Of a DNA stretch of 64,000 nt, positions 1 to 11,843 are shown in pieces. The DNA is from Palaemon carinicauda (lineage: Eukaryota > Arthropoda > Malacostraca > Decapoda > Palaemonidae). A model generated the notes under the pieces. That model worked only from the letters and a program-made list of their open reading frames with translations. It did no database searches and was not told the DNA's origin. The translations under genes were made by a program, and so were the position numbers. Every line of letters begins with the position of its first letter. Position 1 is the first letter of the stretch. The stretch lies in contig NC_090751.1 of assembly GCF_036898095.1 (NCBI RefSeq), forward strand, positions 82,234,430-82,298,429. Reading direction: 5' to 3'.

Positions 1-665
1 TGTTTTCCTGCTTTGCTACGTACAGTATGATTTTATATAGATACGGTAAATAATATTTGTAATAACATATTTTCTAAAAGCTTTTACTGTAAATATCATT
101 ATTTATTACTTTCATCATGCGCGTTAAATGCCTTCTTTGTTCTGAGCGTGGTTGTTTACTGAGCGTACTTTATGACGCCGTCGTTTCAGGCGGCATCATA
201 AAGAAAAACATTTCATTTGGAAGTCCTAAGGAAAATTAAGTAAAACATTGGTAATAACAAAATCAACATACTGTATACATCAATATAATCGATGCAAAAA
301 CTAACCTATACATATATGTGTACAGTACACTAAATGAGTTTGTTTCTTCATTATGATCAGAGATAAACGTAAACAAAACATTGGTTGCCATTTTTTATCG
401 TGCTTTTTAGGTGTTTAGGAAACGCATGATATAAAATCGCCTTTAATATTTGTGCCTGTTTTAGTTTAGGGTACTGTAGTACATGCATTAAGTGTTCTGT
501 ACATTAAAGGGTAGTTTGTTAACAGTACTACGTACAAGGGAAGGTTTTAAAAGTCCGAATATACATGTTAAATAAATAGGTAAATATGATGTCACTACTT
601 CGCGGATTTTCACCTATCGCGCCCGCGTCTGGAACCTATCTACCGCGATAAACGAGGGTTCACTG
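1..665. mobile_element. pogo/Tigger-like DNA transposon, 3' part (non-coding)
   Basis: The right edge (about 600-665), read on the complement, starts CAGTGAACCCTCG and continues with a Tigger-like terminal sequence rich in CG. It abuts a TA dinucleotide (666-667), the expected target of this superfamily. No transposase ORF is visible; the rest is AT-rich non-coding sequence. The other terminus is not in the window. The TIR sits inside DIRS copy A: the sequence right of the TA continues as the ICR of the DIRS family, so this transposon inserted into that element. Superfamily assignment rests on TIR appearance only. Confidence 0.55.
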
Positions 666-1119
666 TATTTACATAGGGTGACTTACCCCTTAGGAAGGGT
701 GGAAAGTCCCCAGCCATACTGGCTTTGGCTTACCCGGGGACTCAGAATCCGAGTGAGTCGCACTCGGGAAAAGGAGACCCTGCACCTCACAAGTTCCTTG
801 CTCCGCAGGGAAACGTGTGGCCTACATAAGCTTGTGTGTGAAGGAAGAAAGTGTGACCCATCCTAAGCAGTTGACCTGGAATTCTAGAAGGAACTCTGGG
901 TTAGGACGTTCCCAATACCACCTCGTCAGGGTATGGGTGACGCGACAGTATTGTCTCAATACTTGGAACACAATGAAGCATGGTTTACCTGCAGAGGTTT
1001 GAGGTCAGCTATGAAGAGACCAGGATGCTGCTTCCCCAGTAGAAGGGACGATGAAGAAAGAAATAAGGGCCAGACATACTTCTTCCGTTCATGCAGTCTA
1101 AAACCTGGTAACAATGTCC

Positions 1120-2130
1120 TCAACCTTCTGCTACCTGTCCAAAAAGGAGCCTGAGGTTAGACCAGCTGTTGTGTAGCCACCACAGAGCGATAGAAACGTA
1201 TCGATACCCCTGTGGGTCACGTCCTGCAGGAAGTGGGCTGCAAAGGTCACTAGACGCTTCCAGACTCCAGCTTGTAGCACCTGCGTCACAGAGTAGTTCT
1301 TCTTGAAGGCGAGGGACGTTGCGATGTATCCGACATCGTGCTGTAGGGCGACGTGACGGGGGAGGGTCTGGATTCAGGTCGTGATGAATGCCCTTGAGTC
1401 CGACCTGAAAAGGCATACTGGTGACTCTCCCCTGTGTCCTTCCTGTGCTCCTAAACCGGGCTTGCACGTGAGGACAAACTGCAGCTGTTCTCAAAGATAA
1501 CCCCTTGGTTCCTTTACTGGCAAGAAGGAGAAGGTCTGGGTCATCTGATACAGAACGGAGACTCGAAATCTTGAAGGAGTCGAACCGAAGGTCCGGGACT
1601 CCAAGATTCTGAGTCTAGAAAACAACTCAGGAGCGAACCTGAATGTTACCTCCCCTTATTCTCTTGAAAGGGCGGAGTCGTACGAGACCACGAAGATTGC
1701 TTACACACTGGCCGAGGCCAGAGCGACCAGGAAGACCGTCCTCCAAGACGGACGACGATCAGAGGCCTGACGTAATGGTTCGTAAGAAGATCCCTTAAGG
1801 GACATAAGAGTCCGAACCATGCTCCATGGAGGAGGTCTCACTCCAACTGGGGGCAGGTACGTTCATAGCTTGGCATGAGCGAAGAAAGATCCAGTGGGAA
1901 GGAAAAAACCTATTCCCTTTAGCCTGAAGGCCAGGGAAAGGCTGAGCGATAGGCTTCACTGCCGAGAGCGGAAACGAGTTTCCTCCCGCCGATAAGCAAT
2001 AACTCCGTTATTGCTGGAGTAGAGGCCTCAAGGGAAGAGGTACCTCTCCCACGACACCAACCACAGAAGACTCTCCACTTCGCCTGGTAGACCCCTGCGG
2101 ATGACTATCGCAGGTGACGCAACCTCCGCT
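1120..2130 (-). pseudogene. DIRS tyrosine recombinase remnant (copy A)
   Basis: Fragments such as LNPDPPPSRRP and VTQVLQAGVWKR match the intact recombinase of copy B but lie in different frames. The catalytic tyrosine context (AHYLQD in copy B) reads AHFLQD here, with Phe encoded at 1230-1232. The catalytic residue is therefore lost in addition to the frameshifts. It would have acted as the integrase of a DIRS element. Confidence 0.75.
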
Positions 2131-2154
2131 CCGTGACTGTTGCGGGTTGTCTTT

Positions 2155-3870
2155 TCATGAGGAGGTGGCGTAGTGTCTCCAGGCGTGAAGCCGAAGCGAT
2201 GCTACTGCTTGTGAAAGATGTTGTAGTGTGGTTGTTTGAGTAGCCTGTGTCGTGGAAGAAGCTCTCCCGGGAGTTCCGTCAGGGGATGCAGAAGGTCCGG
2301 AAACCGTACCGTGTATAGTTGCAGCGGGGCGCTCAGGGCCATCGAAAGGTTGACAGACAACCTGGTCTCGTTGAGACCCCTCCTCAACAGACAACAATGG
2401 TGGGAAGAAGTAGGCGTCGATGCTGTCCCACCGTCACCGGAAAGCACCTTGCCAAAGAGGCTTGGGGTCTGAGACTGGGGGGAAGTACAGCGGAAGCTTG
2501 AAGTTCCAGGCTGTCGTGATCAGGTCCCCAAGGCCAGGACTTGCTGGTTACTAGAGGCCAAAGACCCCCAGGTGCTCTCTATCTGTGAGGCTCTGCTCAG
2601 ATTGTCGGAGAGAACATTCCTCTGCCCAGAATGAGCGAGCCGATAGAGGTATTGAGTGGACTTCGGATCATCTCAGTATCCCTACTGCAAGATGCGAAAG
2701 TATGAAAATGTACCTCCCTGCTGGTTGGAATACGCCAGTACCATGGAGTTGTCGCGCACGGAGCGACTCAGCAGGATCTGTAGGATCTGTAGAAGGGCCA
2801 GAATACGGCCTCTAAGCCTACCTGAGTAATGAGGAAGTACCCTTCAGGTCCTGACCATAGGCCTGAACCGGAACATGCGCCCCCCCCCCCCCCCCCTTTT
2901 CTTTGACGAGTCCGAGAACAGCATCAAATGCGGGGAAAGGACGAGAATATCCACTCCCATGCAAGAGGTTCAACAGGTCAACACCCATTGCAGGTCTAAT
3001 CGTTCCGCTGGTCCTATAGGGGCTAGAAAGTCCGGTTAATCGTTGCTTTCATTCCACCGGAACTTGGGCCGCTTAACAGGGAACTTATCCTGAGGCGACC
3101 GTTCGGGACTTAGACGGGTCAATGAGGAAAGGAGACCCAGGAAACGTTCCAAGATAGGGCTGAAAAGCTTTCCTTGACTGAGAAAAGGTTCTGCGATTCT
3201 CCTCAGCCTTGCCACAGTCAACTGAAGGGAAGGCTCGGAGAAGGAGTCAATATCATGGCTAGATATTCCAGATGTTGAGGTAGAAGTAGAGAAGGCTCCT
3301 AGCGAATTACCATGATCCCTCACTCATGGTAAAATCCCGGAAGCTTGTCCCGGTGTTGAAGAAGGTCGAACCCGAGACTACCGGAGTTGGCCAGACCTCC
3401 AAAAAGCGAAGGAGGCGGAAGCCTGCTCCTGAGCGGCCATGAGGAAAGCAGGGAGAGTTCTTTGGTGAAAACCTGCGATGCTGCGGCGGGATCGCCACAC
3501 AGCTTCTTAAGCAGGAACATCTGTAGTCTAGGCTGAATTCCAAGTGCTTCCTGGAAGATGGATGGAATGGGACCTGGAAGTACCCTTCCTTCCGATCCAG
3601 GGCATAAGGAGTCTTGCGGTCTCATTACCAGTCTGATCGACTCTGCTGTTCCACGCTAGACGAAGTTTGTTCGACAAACTTGATCAGAGCCGAGAGGTCG
3701 ACGACGGAACTCCCGTCTCAGATGCTTTCCTACAAGAAAGGATCGACTGAAGAAGCCGGGGGGAAGCCGTCGACGACCCTATGGAGGACCTTCTCCTAAA
3801 GCATGGCTCCTTCTGCCCTACGGGCAAACCTCTTGCCGATCCCATGGCATAGAGGCTCAGCGACACTGGA
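2155..3870 (-). pseudogene. DIRS reverse transcriptase / RNase H remnant (copy A)
   Basis: Broken segments match RT and RNase H of copies B and C, including LMLFSD of RNase H near 2910 and RT N-terminal sequence near 3700-3850. Here the RT-RNase H junction is in frame (LVLSP-HLMLFSD), unlike in B and C, because one extra base is present. The run of C at 2880-2897 destroys the following residues. Confidence 0.7.
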
Positions 3871-5900
3871 TTCGCTGACAGTGGAGGAGAGATGTTAAGA
3901 GCGAGGCGCGATATCTTTGGCTGATCACGGCGATCGTGCAGGAATCGGCATCGGGAAGCTGTTATCCGGACGAGTAACCGCTCCCTCTAGGATTATGCCT
4001 CCCCGGGAGAACTTCCCATTCTACCTGTCCCTGACAGGAAGGGACTGCTATTGTACACCTTGTCTTAGCTGCCGTAGCCTGTTCCGATAACCTAGGCTGA
4101 CGAGGCTGAATGAAGAGGCGTCGGAGGCTTGCAGGGTCTGGAAGTAAGTGCCTTGGAGGAGTGAAAACGGAATTCAACTTCCTCTGCACAACAGCTGTCC
4201 ATTTCTCTGTCCTTGGGCTCAAACAAGCTCTTCCCAAGGATGGAAGAGTGTCTGAGCTTGTCGACATCCACGGATGGAACTCCCGAGAGGAAGCCCTCGG
4301 TCACTGCATCTAAGATGCTCCAACATCGAGTTTGCCCGCAAGTTCGAAACCTGGCGACGGAACGCAAAGGTGCTTGAGCCCGAGAAAAGGAAAGTACCCA
4401 TGATCTTCCTGGAGCTTCCTTGTACAAAACCTTGGGTCGCAACCGGGGAGGGAAAGGCCTGGTAAGCCCCTTCCACGAGATGGTGAAGAGGAAGGGCTAA
4501 ACCAGTCACCCCCTGCCCGACGGAGAAATCTCGAAAGAAAAATTCCCTGGCAAGACCCTTCCAGGGAATGACGAGGAGGAAGGACTAAACCAGGTTCTGG
4601 AAAGAAAAATGTTGCTCAGACCTCCCTGAAGATTCTTCCTGCTCTTGCACGTGACATGCTCTGCGTTTACGGGGTGAAGACCGTGTTCTGGAAATACGCG
4701 CTCCAGAAGACTTGCCAGGTTGCCCATGTTGCGAAACCCCGACGGGAATCACGGTCGCAATCGCCCTGGAGCTTGCGCGATGGTAAATCAATGGTTCGCG
4801 CATGGGCGAACGTGGAAGCGCCCGTGCGCGGGCACGCAGGCGCGTGGAAGCGCCGGTGCGCGGGCATGCAGGCGCGTGAAAGCGCCCGTGTGCGGGCACG
4901 CTGGCGCGTGGGCGCGCAGACGAAAGTGCGCGAGGGAGCGCAGAAGGAGGGCGAGAGCTGGCGGTCGGAATACGATAGTGAGCAGGTAAGCGATGACGCG
5001 TAGGCGAGCGACGGCTTACTGGCAGGAATCGCGCTGGCGCTCGAGCGATGAAACACCGTTGGTTCGCGCGCGGGTGAACATGGGTGCGCATGTGCAGGAG
5101 AGATCATAGGCATCAGCTGTCCCCAAAGGGAAACTGAGCCCTCAGCAACAACAGCAACAACAGCAGGAGGAGTCCTCCGAAGGAGTCTCTGTGGTGAACT
5201 CCCCCCCCCCAGGGGAGAAGCACTCGCAGGAGAGACCATAGGCTCAACTACCCCCCGAAGGAGACAGAGGCTTCAGCAACAACAGCAGACGGAGTCCTCC
5301 GAAGAGGAGTCTCTGTGGTGAACTCCCCCCCCGGGGGAGAAGCACTCGCAGGAGAGACCGTAGGGCTCGGAAGCCCCCCGAAGGGAACTGAACCTTCAGC
5401 AACATCAGCAACAACAGCAGAAGAGTCCTCCGAAGAGAAGTCTCTATGAGTGTCCTCCCTCGCGAACGAAAGAGGAACACTTCGTAGAGGAGACGGGTCA
5501 GCCAGTGACCTAAAAAGAGCAATCCTCCGAAGAGTGGCTCCTGCAGTTGCTCAACCCGTTGAGCGTAACTGCAGGTGCGACCGCTCAGCACCAAGAGCAT
5601 ATTCGAATTCCATGGTCCGAGCTTGCAACCGCTCAGCCCCTTGAGCAAGGTTACAAAAGCGGTCACTCAGCACCAAGAGCAAAACCGCCGGAGGACCAGG
5701 AACAAAATAAAGGCAAGAGGAGTTCCCCCCGAAGGGAAAAAACTCAAGCCTGGACGGGAAAACTTCCCTCGGAAGGGAAGTTACCCACCCAAGGAGGCGA
5801 GCCTCCTGAGTGTTCTAAAATGAACTGGAGAGCTGTCAGTCATCACGGGAGCACTTCCAGGAGAAGGAGATACGCCCCTGACGAAGATCTATAGGGGAGG
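3870..5900 (-). pseudogene. DIRS gag-like ORF remnant (copy A)
   Basis: Broken segments match copy B gag, for example HHLVE, a region near 4300-4400 and an Arg/Ser/Pro-rich low-complexity region at 4750-5090. Stops and shifts interrupt every frame. At 5110-5440, repeats of about 130-160 bp contain CAGCAACAACAG and an eight- to ten-base C run. Confidence 0.6.
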
Positions 5901-5979
5901 CAGCAACAGCAGATTCCCCAGGCCCCAACAAGACAGCTCGCTTCGTTGCCACATTACAGAAACGAAACTAGATCGTCAA

Positions 5980-7640
5980 CTGTGAAAAATAAAAAACAAA
6001 AATCATTAGTTAACATTCATTCCCCCAAGAAGACCCCGAAGAGGAATCCCGAGGGAAAAGAACACAAGAATTACACAACAGGCACGTGCCCTAAAAACCA
6101 CTAACACTCACGGAAGGAGATCTGTAACAAACACAGAATTATAACAATTATAATTATGTAATTATGTACTGTAATTTAAACATGAATGTTCACTAAATAA
6201 AGAACGAAAACCCCGAAAGAAATCGTTCTACAAAAGCTGAAAAGTCAACAAATACAATTAAATTCATAAACTAATTGAGACAAAATGTACGGCGTAGCAA
6301 CCCCACCCACACGGGAAGGAAGCTACTCAGACGTAGTAAAGGTAAAACGTAGTAAAGGGTGAACGACCTTAAGAGAGAGAGAGACCGTAGTCAAACTCGA
6401 TCGCGACCCATGAAATTACACCGTGGTGGCCTAACTGCCGAGGGCTCCACGGAGATATCGTACACTACACACAAGCACGAACTCTGAAAAGGAAACTTAC
6501 TGATTTCTATACTCAAATATATACATAAACACGAAAAAATGTTCACATATATATTGAGTATAAGAAAAGTAAGTGATTAAGTAAAGACAAAACAAATAAT
6601 GGCTGCCAAGCGAGGACGAAGACAGGCATGTCGACCGAGCCAAAAATGAAGTGAGACATTTCATCGGTGTGTGAGGGGGGAGGGGTAGAAAGCTACCCCT
6701 CCCCCTACCCCTACTAACTGGCGCGGGGTAGTAAACCCTCGTTAAAATCTAATGGCTCGTCAATTTCAGTATTGCGCCCTTCCTTCGTCAGACGACAACC
6801 ACGGGAGAAGGGGGGAGCGGAGTAACTGTAATAAAAAGAGAATTATAATTATTCAAATCAGCTAAGAATATTCACTAACAGTGAGAACCACTGACCCCCT
6901 GAAGGGAAGTGTTCCCCATGGAGAAAGCTGAAAAGTTAAAATACAATTAGATTTTCACTAAAAATAATTGAGACAAACAATCGGAAGAGCAACCTAACCC
7001 GCTCACAGGAAAAGAGCTTCCCCAATAGTACGCTGTTGTAGTAAAGTAGTAAAGGTGAACGACCTCAAGAAGAGAGAGACTGTAGTCAATCTTTAAAAGG
7101 CCACATTCCCTTCGCTCAGAATCCAAGTTTCCTGTAGGAAAAGAGGAAAGGCAAAGACAATAGTTGAATGAAGAGGGTCCAAGCGATGACAATTCCCCTG
7201 CGGCGGCCGAGTTAACGGATATATGCCGAAGGGAAGACTGATGGACCAGAGAGGGAGAGGTCGGTCCCCACGAAGTGGAACTGTGCTGGCCTTGCCACTA
7301 CGCAAGTGTCGTTGTCGTATACGTATCACACACACACAGCACAAACACTGAAAAGGAAACTTACCACATTTCTGTACACATATGTATACATAAACATTAA
7401 GAATGTTTATATATATATATATACAAGTATAAGAAAAAGTAAGTTACAGGACAAAAATTAATGGCAGTCCAAAATAGGCGAGGAGGGAGAGAGGAACAAC
7501 CGCTCTCGCTCCGAGCCAAAAGTAAAGTGAGCTCAAGCACAGGTGTGTGAGGGGGGTGGGTGGGGTAGCAAGCTACCCTCCCCTACCCCCGCTAACTAGC
7601 GGTGTGGGTAGTAAACCCTCGTTAAATTTTAATAGCTTGT
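5980..7640. repeat. Imperfect tandem duplication of the 5' region of copy A (2 units, ~0.7-0.85 kb)
   Basis: Several landmarks occur twice in the same order: AATTGAGACAAA near 6274 and 6967, GGTGAACGACCT near 6358 and 7045, GGAAACTTAC near 6491 and 7354, and the ITR block with GGTAGTAAACCCTCGTTAA near 6726 and 7608. The spacing grows from about 0.69 to 0.88 kb, so indels followed the duplication. Copies B and C have only one such block. No coding potential is seen. Confidence 0.65.
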
Positions 7641-7709
7641 CATTTCAGCTATGCCAAAAGTAATACCCCTATTAAATAGCGTTGTTTGTATTCCAGTTAC
7701 GGAACAAAT

Positions 7710-7757
7710 AATATCTTAAGAACAGTAACAACATTAAAATAAATACTTTATATAAAC
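7710..7757 (+). repeat. Slice of the ~0.5-kb interspersed repeat R500 between DIRS A and B
   Basis: AAGAACAGTAACAACATTAA and the bases after it match the same internal position of R500 copies at 45390-45430 and 27915-27953. The repeat resumes on the far side of copy B at 15768. Copies A and B are therefore both inserted in one R500 copy, about 50 bp apart. Confidence 0.75.
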
Positions 7758-8113
7758 ATGACAAATTCGAAGATAATTTGTATTTTTCCTAACCATACAA
7801 ACCTTAGCTATTTACAAAGGGTGGGTATTACTTTTAGCGCAGCTGAAATGACGAGCCAATAGTTTTTAACGAGGGTTAATTACCCCCGCGCTAGTTAGCG
7901 GGGGGTGGGGAAGGGTAGCTTGCTACCCCTCCCCCCTCCACACACCGGTGACTTGCTTCACTTCACTTAGAGGTAGGACTTGACTTGGGGGTCAGGGATG
8001 GCGGGCACATATGTGTAAATAGCTAAGGTTTGTATGGTTAGGAAAAATACAAATTATCTTCGAATTTGTCATTTGTTCCGTAACCGAAATACAAACCACG
8101 CTATTTACAAAGG
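7758..8113. repeat. DIRS B 3' ITR and bipartite internal complementary region
   Basis: Bases 7758-7816 (starting ATGACAAATTCG) are the reverse complement of 8014-8072, making a 59-bp inverted repeat around about 197 bp of ITR sequence. Directly next to it, 8071-8113 is the reverse complement of the opposite end of the element (15725-15767). The ICR is thus the complement of both outer ends joined, the structure proposed to template joining of the ends during DIRS circle formation. Confidence 0.88.
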
Positions 8114-8589
8114 GTGACTTACCCCTTAGGAAGGGTGGAAAGTCCCCAGCCTTACTGACTTCGGCTTGCCCGGGGGCTCGATCCCTCAGTGAGCAGCACT
8201 AGAGAGAGGGAGCCCCTGTACCTCACAGGTTCCTAGCATCGCTAGGAACGAGTGGCCTACATAAGTAGTGTGAGGAGGAGAGTGTGACTCGTCCTATGAA
8301 GTTGACCTTGAGACCTTCAGATAGGAATTCTAGGATAGGACGTTCCCCATACCACCTCGTCAGGGTATGGGAGACGCAACAGTATTAAGCTTAATACTAG
8401 GAGCACAAAGAAGCATGGGTTACCTGCAGAGGTCGAGGTCAGCTATGCGAGGACCAGGATGCTGCTTCCCCAAGAGAGGGGAGAATGAAGAAAGAAGTAA
8501 GGGTCAGACATACTCTTTCATTCACACAGACTAAGACCGGGTAACAACGCCCTCAACCTACTGCTACTTGTCCAAAAAGGAGCCTGAGG

Positions 8590-9576
8590 TTAGACCAGCT
8601 GTTGTGCAGCCACCACAGGGCCGATAGAGAACGTATCGAGGCTCCTGTGGGTCACGTCTTGCAGGTAGTGGGCTGTGAAGGTCGTTTGACGCTTCCAGAC
8701 CCCAGCTTGAAGTACCTGCGTCACAGAGAAGTTTCTCTTGAAGGCCAGGGATGTAGCAATACCCCTGACATCGTGGGCCCGAGGGCGACGTGACGGAGGA
8801 GGGTCAGGATTCAGGGCATGGTGGATAACCCTTCGAATCCGAGCAGAGATGGTATTCCTGGTGACCCTCCTCTTTGTCCTGCCTGTGCTCACAAACAAAG
8901 CTCGCACATGAGGACGGACTGCAGCCGTTCTCTTCAAGTAGTACCTTAGACACCTCACTGGGCATAGTAGCAGCTGGTCTGGATCGTTTGTTACAGAACG
9001 GAGACTCGCGATCCTGAAAGAGTCGAACCGAGGATCCGGCACTCCAGGATTCTGAGTCTTGGCAACAAACTCAGGGACGAACCTGAACGTTACCTCCCCC
9101 CATCCCCTTGAATGGGCGATGTCGTACGAGAGACCATGAAGTTCACTACCTCGCTTGGCCGAGGCCAAGGCGAGTAGGAAAGCCGTCTTCCAAGACAGGT
9201 GGCGATCGGAGGCCTGGCGTAATGGCTCGAAGGGAGGTCTCTTGAGAGACCTGAGGACTCGAACCACGTTCCAAGGAGGGGGTCTCACTTCCAACAGGGG
9301 GCAGGTAAGCTCATAGCTACGTATGAGTAAAGAGAGTTCTAGCGATGAAGAAATATCCACGCCCTTCAATCTGAAGGCCAAGCTTAAGGCTGAGCGATAG
9401 CCTTTCAATGCCGAGACAGAAAGGCGCATTTCTTCTCGCAGATACACAAGGAAGTCCGCTATTGCTGGAATAGTGGCATCGAGTGGAGAGATACCCTTTC
9501 CACGACACCAACCACAAAAGACTCTCCACTTCGCTTGGTAGACTCCCGCAGAGGACCTTCGCAGGTGCCGAGACAT
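8590..9576 (-). CDS. DIRS tyrosine recombinase (integrase), copy B, intact ORF
   Basis: A 328-aa protein of the tyrosine recombinase (phage integrase) fold that would insert the circular DIRS intermediate without a target-site duplication. The N-terminal half (1-120) is the SAM-like core-binding region. The catalytic residues are Arg142 (in AKRGSEL), His268 and Arg271 (HDVRG), Trp294 (GVWKR) and Tyr304 (AHYLQD), in the family order R..HxxR..W/H..Y. The Met start is the first in frame. The ORF overlaps the end of the RT/RNase H frame (9459-9576) by 118 bp in the +2 frame, as in copies C and D. It is the only intact ORF of copy B, and its product might act on related elements (inference). Confidence 0.9.
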   Translation of the reverse strand: MSRHLRRSSAGVYQAKWRVFCGWCRGKGISPLDATIPAIADFLVYLREEMRLSVSALKGYRSALSLAFRLKGVDISSSLELSLLIRSYELTCPLLEVRPPPWNVVRVLRSLKRPPFEPLRQASDRHLSWKTAFLLALASAKRGSELHGLSYDIAHSRGWGEVTFRFVPEFVAKTQNPGVPDPRFDSFRIASLRSVTNDPDQLLLCPVRCLRYYLKRTAAVRPHVRALFVSTGRTKRRVTRNTISARIRRVIHHALNPDPPPSRRPRAHDVRGIATSLAFKRNFSVTQVLQAGVWKRQTTFTAHYLQDVTHRSLDTFSIGPVVAAQQLV

Positions 9577-11843
9577 TCTCTCCGCAACCTGTTGCGAAAA
9601 GCCTCTCTCCGCGAGGAAACGCTGGATAGTCTCCAGGCGTGAAGCCGAAGCGAGGCTACGGCCCTGTGAGGGACACCGGAGTGGGGTTGTCTGAGAAGCT
9701 CATGTCGTGGAGGAAGCTCCCTTGGGAGTTCCGTCAGGAGTTGCAGAAGGTCCGGAAACCATTCCGCGTGATGCCATAGCGGAGCTACTAGAGTCATGGA
9801 ACAGTTGACCGAAAGTCTGGTCCTGTTGAGCACCCTTCTCATCAGACAGAATGGTGGGAAGGCGTACACGTCGATGTTGTCCCACCGTTGCTGGAAAGCA
9901 TCTTGCCAGAGTGCCTTGGGGTCCGGGACTGGTGAGCAGTACAGGGGCAGCTTGAAGTTCAAGGCTGTCGCGAACAAGTCCACCGTCGGGGAACCCCACA
10001 AAGTCAGGACTTTGTTGGCTATCTGAGGATCCAAAGACCACTCGGTACTCACTATCTGCGAAGCCCTGCTCAGACTGTCGGCGAGCACATTCCTCTTGCC
10101 AGGAATGAAGCGAGCTGATAGTGTTATCGAGTGGGTTTCGGTCCACCTCAGAGTCTCTATTGCAAGATGGGATAGCTGTTGCGAAAAAGTGCCTCCCTGC
10201 TTGTTGATATAAGCCACTACCGTGGTGTTGTCGCTCATCACCACCACGGAGTGACCCGCCAGGAACCGTTGGAACTGTTGAAGGGCCAGAAAGACGGCCT
10301 TCAATTCTAGCAGGTTGATGTGTAGGCACTTTTCTGATTCTGACCAAAAGGCCTGAGGCCCTCTGGTTCAGAACGTGCGCCCCCCACCCTTCTTTTGACG
10401 CGTCCGAAAACAGAGTCAATTCCGGGGGGAAACGAGAAGACTCACTCCCTTTCGCAGGTTCTCGTCGGCCAGCCACCACCGCAAGTCCGTCTGTTCCAGA
10501 GACCCCATTGGGATCAGAATGTCCGGGGAATCGGATCCTTGATTCCACCGGGACTTGAGCCGCCATTGAAGGGATCTCATCCTGAGGCGGCTGTTTGGAA
10601 CCAGACGGGCCAGGGAGGATAGGTGGCCTAAGAGACGCAATCACGATTGGGCGGGGAGTTCTTTTCGCCTGAGGAAAAGTTCCGCCACCCTCCTCAGCCT
10701 TGCTATCCGGTCGTCTGATGGAAAGGCTTTATGGAGATTGGTGTCTATTAGCATGCCTAGATAAACCAGTCGTTGGGACGGCTGCAGAGAGGACTTCTCG
10801 AGGTTTACCACGATCCCCAGATCCTGGCAAAGATCTGAAGCCTGTCTCGGTGTCGAAGAAGGGTCGACTCCGAGTCTGCTAGGATCAACCAATCGTCTAG
10901 GTAACGAAGGAGACGAAGGCCGTTCCTGTACGCCCAAGTCGAAATCAGGGTGAACACTGGTGAACACCTGAGGAGCTGTGGAGAGACCGAAACACAGCAC
11001 CTTGAACTGGTAGATCTTGTTGTCTAGGCAGAATCTCAGGTACTTCCTGGAAGACGGATGGATTGGGATCTGGAAGTACGCATCCTTTAGATCCAGTGTA
11101 CACATGAAGTCTTGTGGTCTCACCGCAAGTCTGACCGTGTCTGCTGTCTCCATGCTGAACCGGGTTTGTTTGACAAACCTGTTCAGAGCCGAGAGATCGA
11201 TGACGGGTCTCCAGCCTCCAGTAGCCTTCTTTACAAGAAAGAGTCGACTGAAGAAGCCTGGAGAGCCGTCCACGACCTCCTGGAGAGCACCCTTCTCGAA
11301 CATGGTCTCGACTTCGGCCTGAAGGGCCAGCCCCTTTGCCGATCCCATGGCATAGGAGCTCAATGACACTGGATTCGCTGTCAGGGGAGGTTGAGATGAC
11401 GTGAACGGGACGCGATAACCTTGGCCGATCACTGAGACCGTCCAAGCATCGGCCCCGTGATGTTGCCACCTGCGGACGCAACACTGAAGGCATCCCCCCA
11501 CAGGTGGACACGCAGGGGGACTGCCACCCCTAGGGCTTGCAGCCGTGGCTGCTACCCCTAGAAGTCTTGCCTCCCCTGGAGGACTTACCGCCCCTCTTGA
11601 CCTTGGCTGGAAAGGGCTGGGGCTTAGACACCACTTTCTTAGCTGCCGGTGCCTGTTTGGGAGCCTTACGAGGCTGTTGCTGCTGTTGTGGCGGGGCTGG
11701 AGGCCTATAGGGCCGAGTTGTAAGGGCCCTGTGGAGGAGGGAGTCCGTGCTGGATTTCCTCCACCTCTCAGCCGTTCGCTCCAAGTCTTGAGGCTCAAAT
11801 AGGCTCTCCCCCAGGAGGGAGGCATGTCGGAGCCTATACACAT
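9459..11843 (-). pseudogene. DIRS reverse transcriptase - RNase H - methyltransferase-like region, copy B (broken)
   Basis: RT begins in the frame opening at 11843, overlapping the end of gag. Motif A reads LDLKDAYF. Motif C (YLDDW, 10889-10903) lies out of frame between a 2-bp deletion near 10958 and a 1-bp deletion near 10837. A Trp codon is TGA at about 10641. The first RNase H strand (LTLFSDASKEGWG) is in another frame, and the rest (SDNTTVVAYINKQGG, VLADSLSRA) returns to the original frame. After RNase H comes VDLFAT...FPPF, which resembles the Dam-like domain described in DIRS elements. No functional RT can be made. Confidence 0.88.

Larger units (their letters stand above)
666..7709 (-). 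mobile_element. DIRS-type retrotransposon, copy A (decayed)
   Basis: Non-coding and coding landmarks match copies B and C in the same order on the minus strand: recombinase (1120-2130), RNase H and RT (2155-3870), gag (3870-5900), then the ITR ending near 7709. The left (3') end is cut by the pogo-like transposon at 666. Every ORF is broken by stops and frameshifts. The 5' region is tandemly duplicated. An 18-base C run near 2880-2897 replaces the Gly/Trp-rich part of the first RNase H strand. This is the oldest of the three related copies by eye. Confidence 0.85.
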
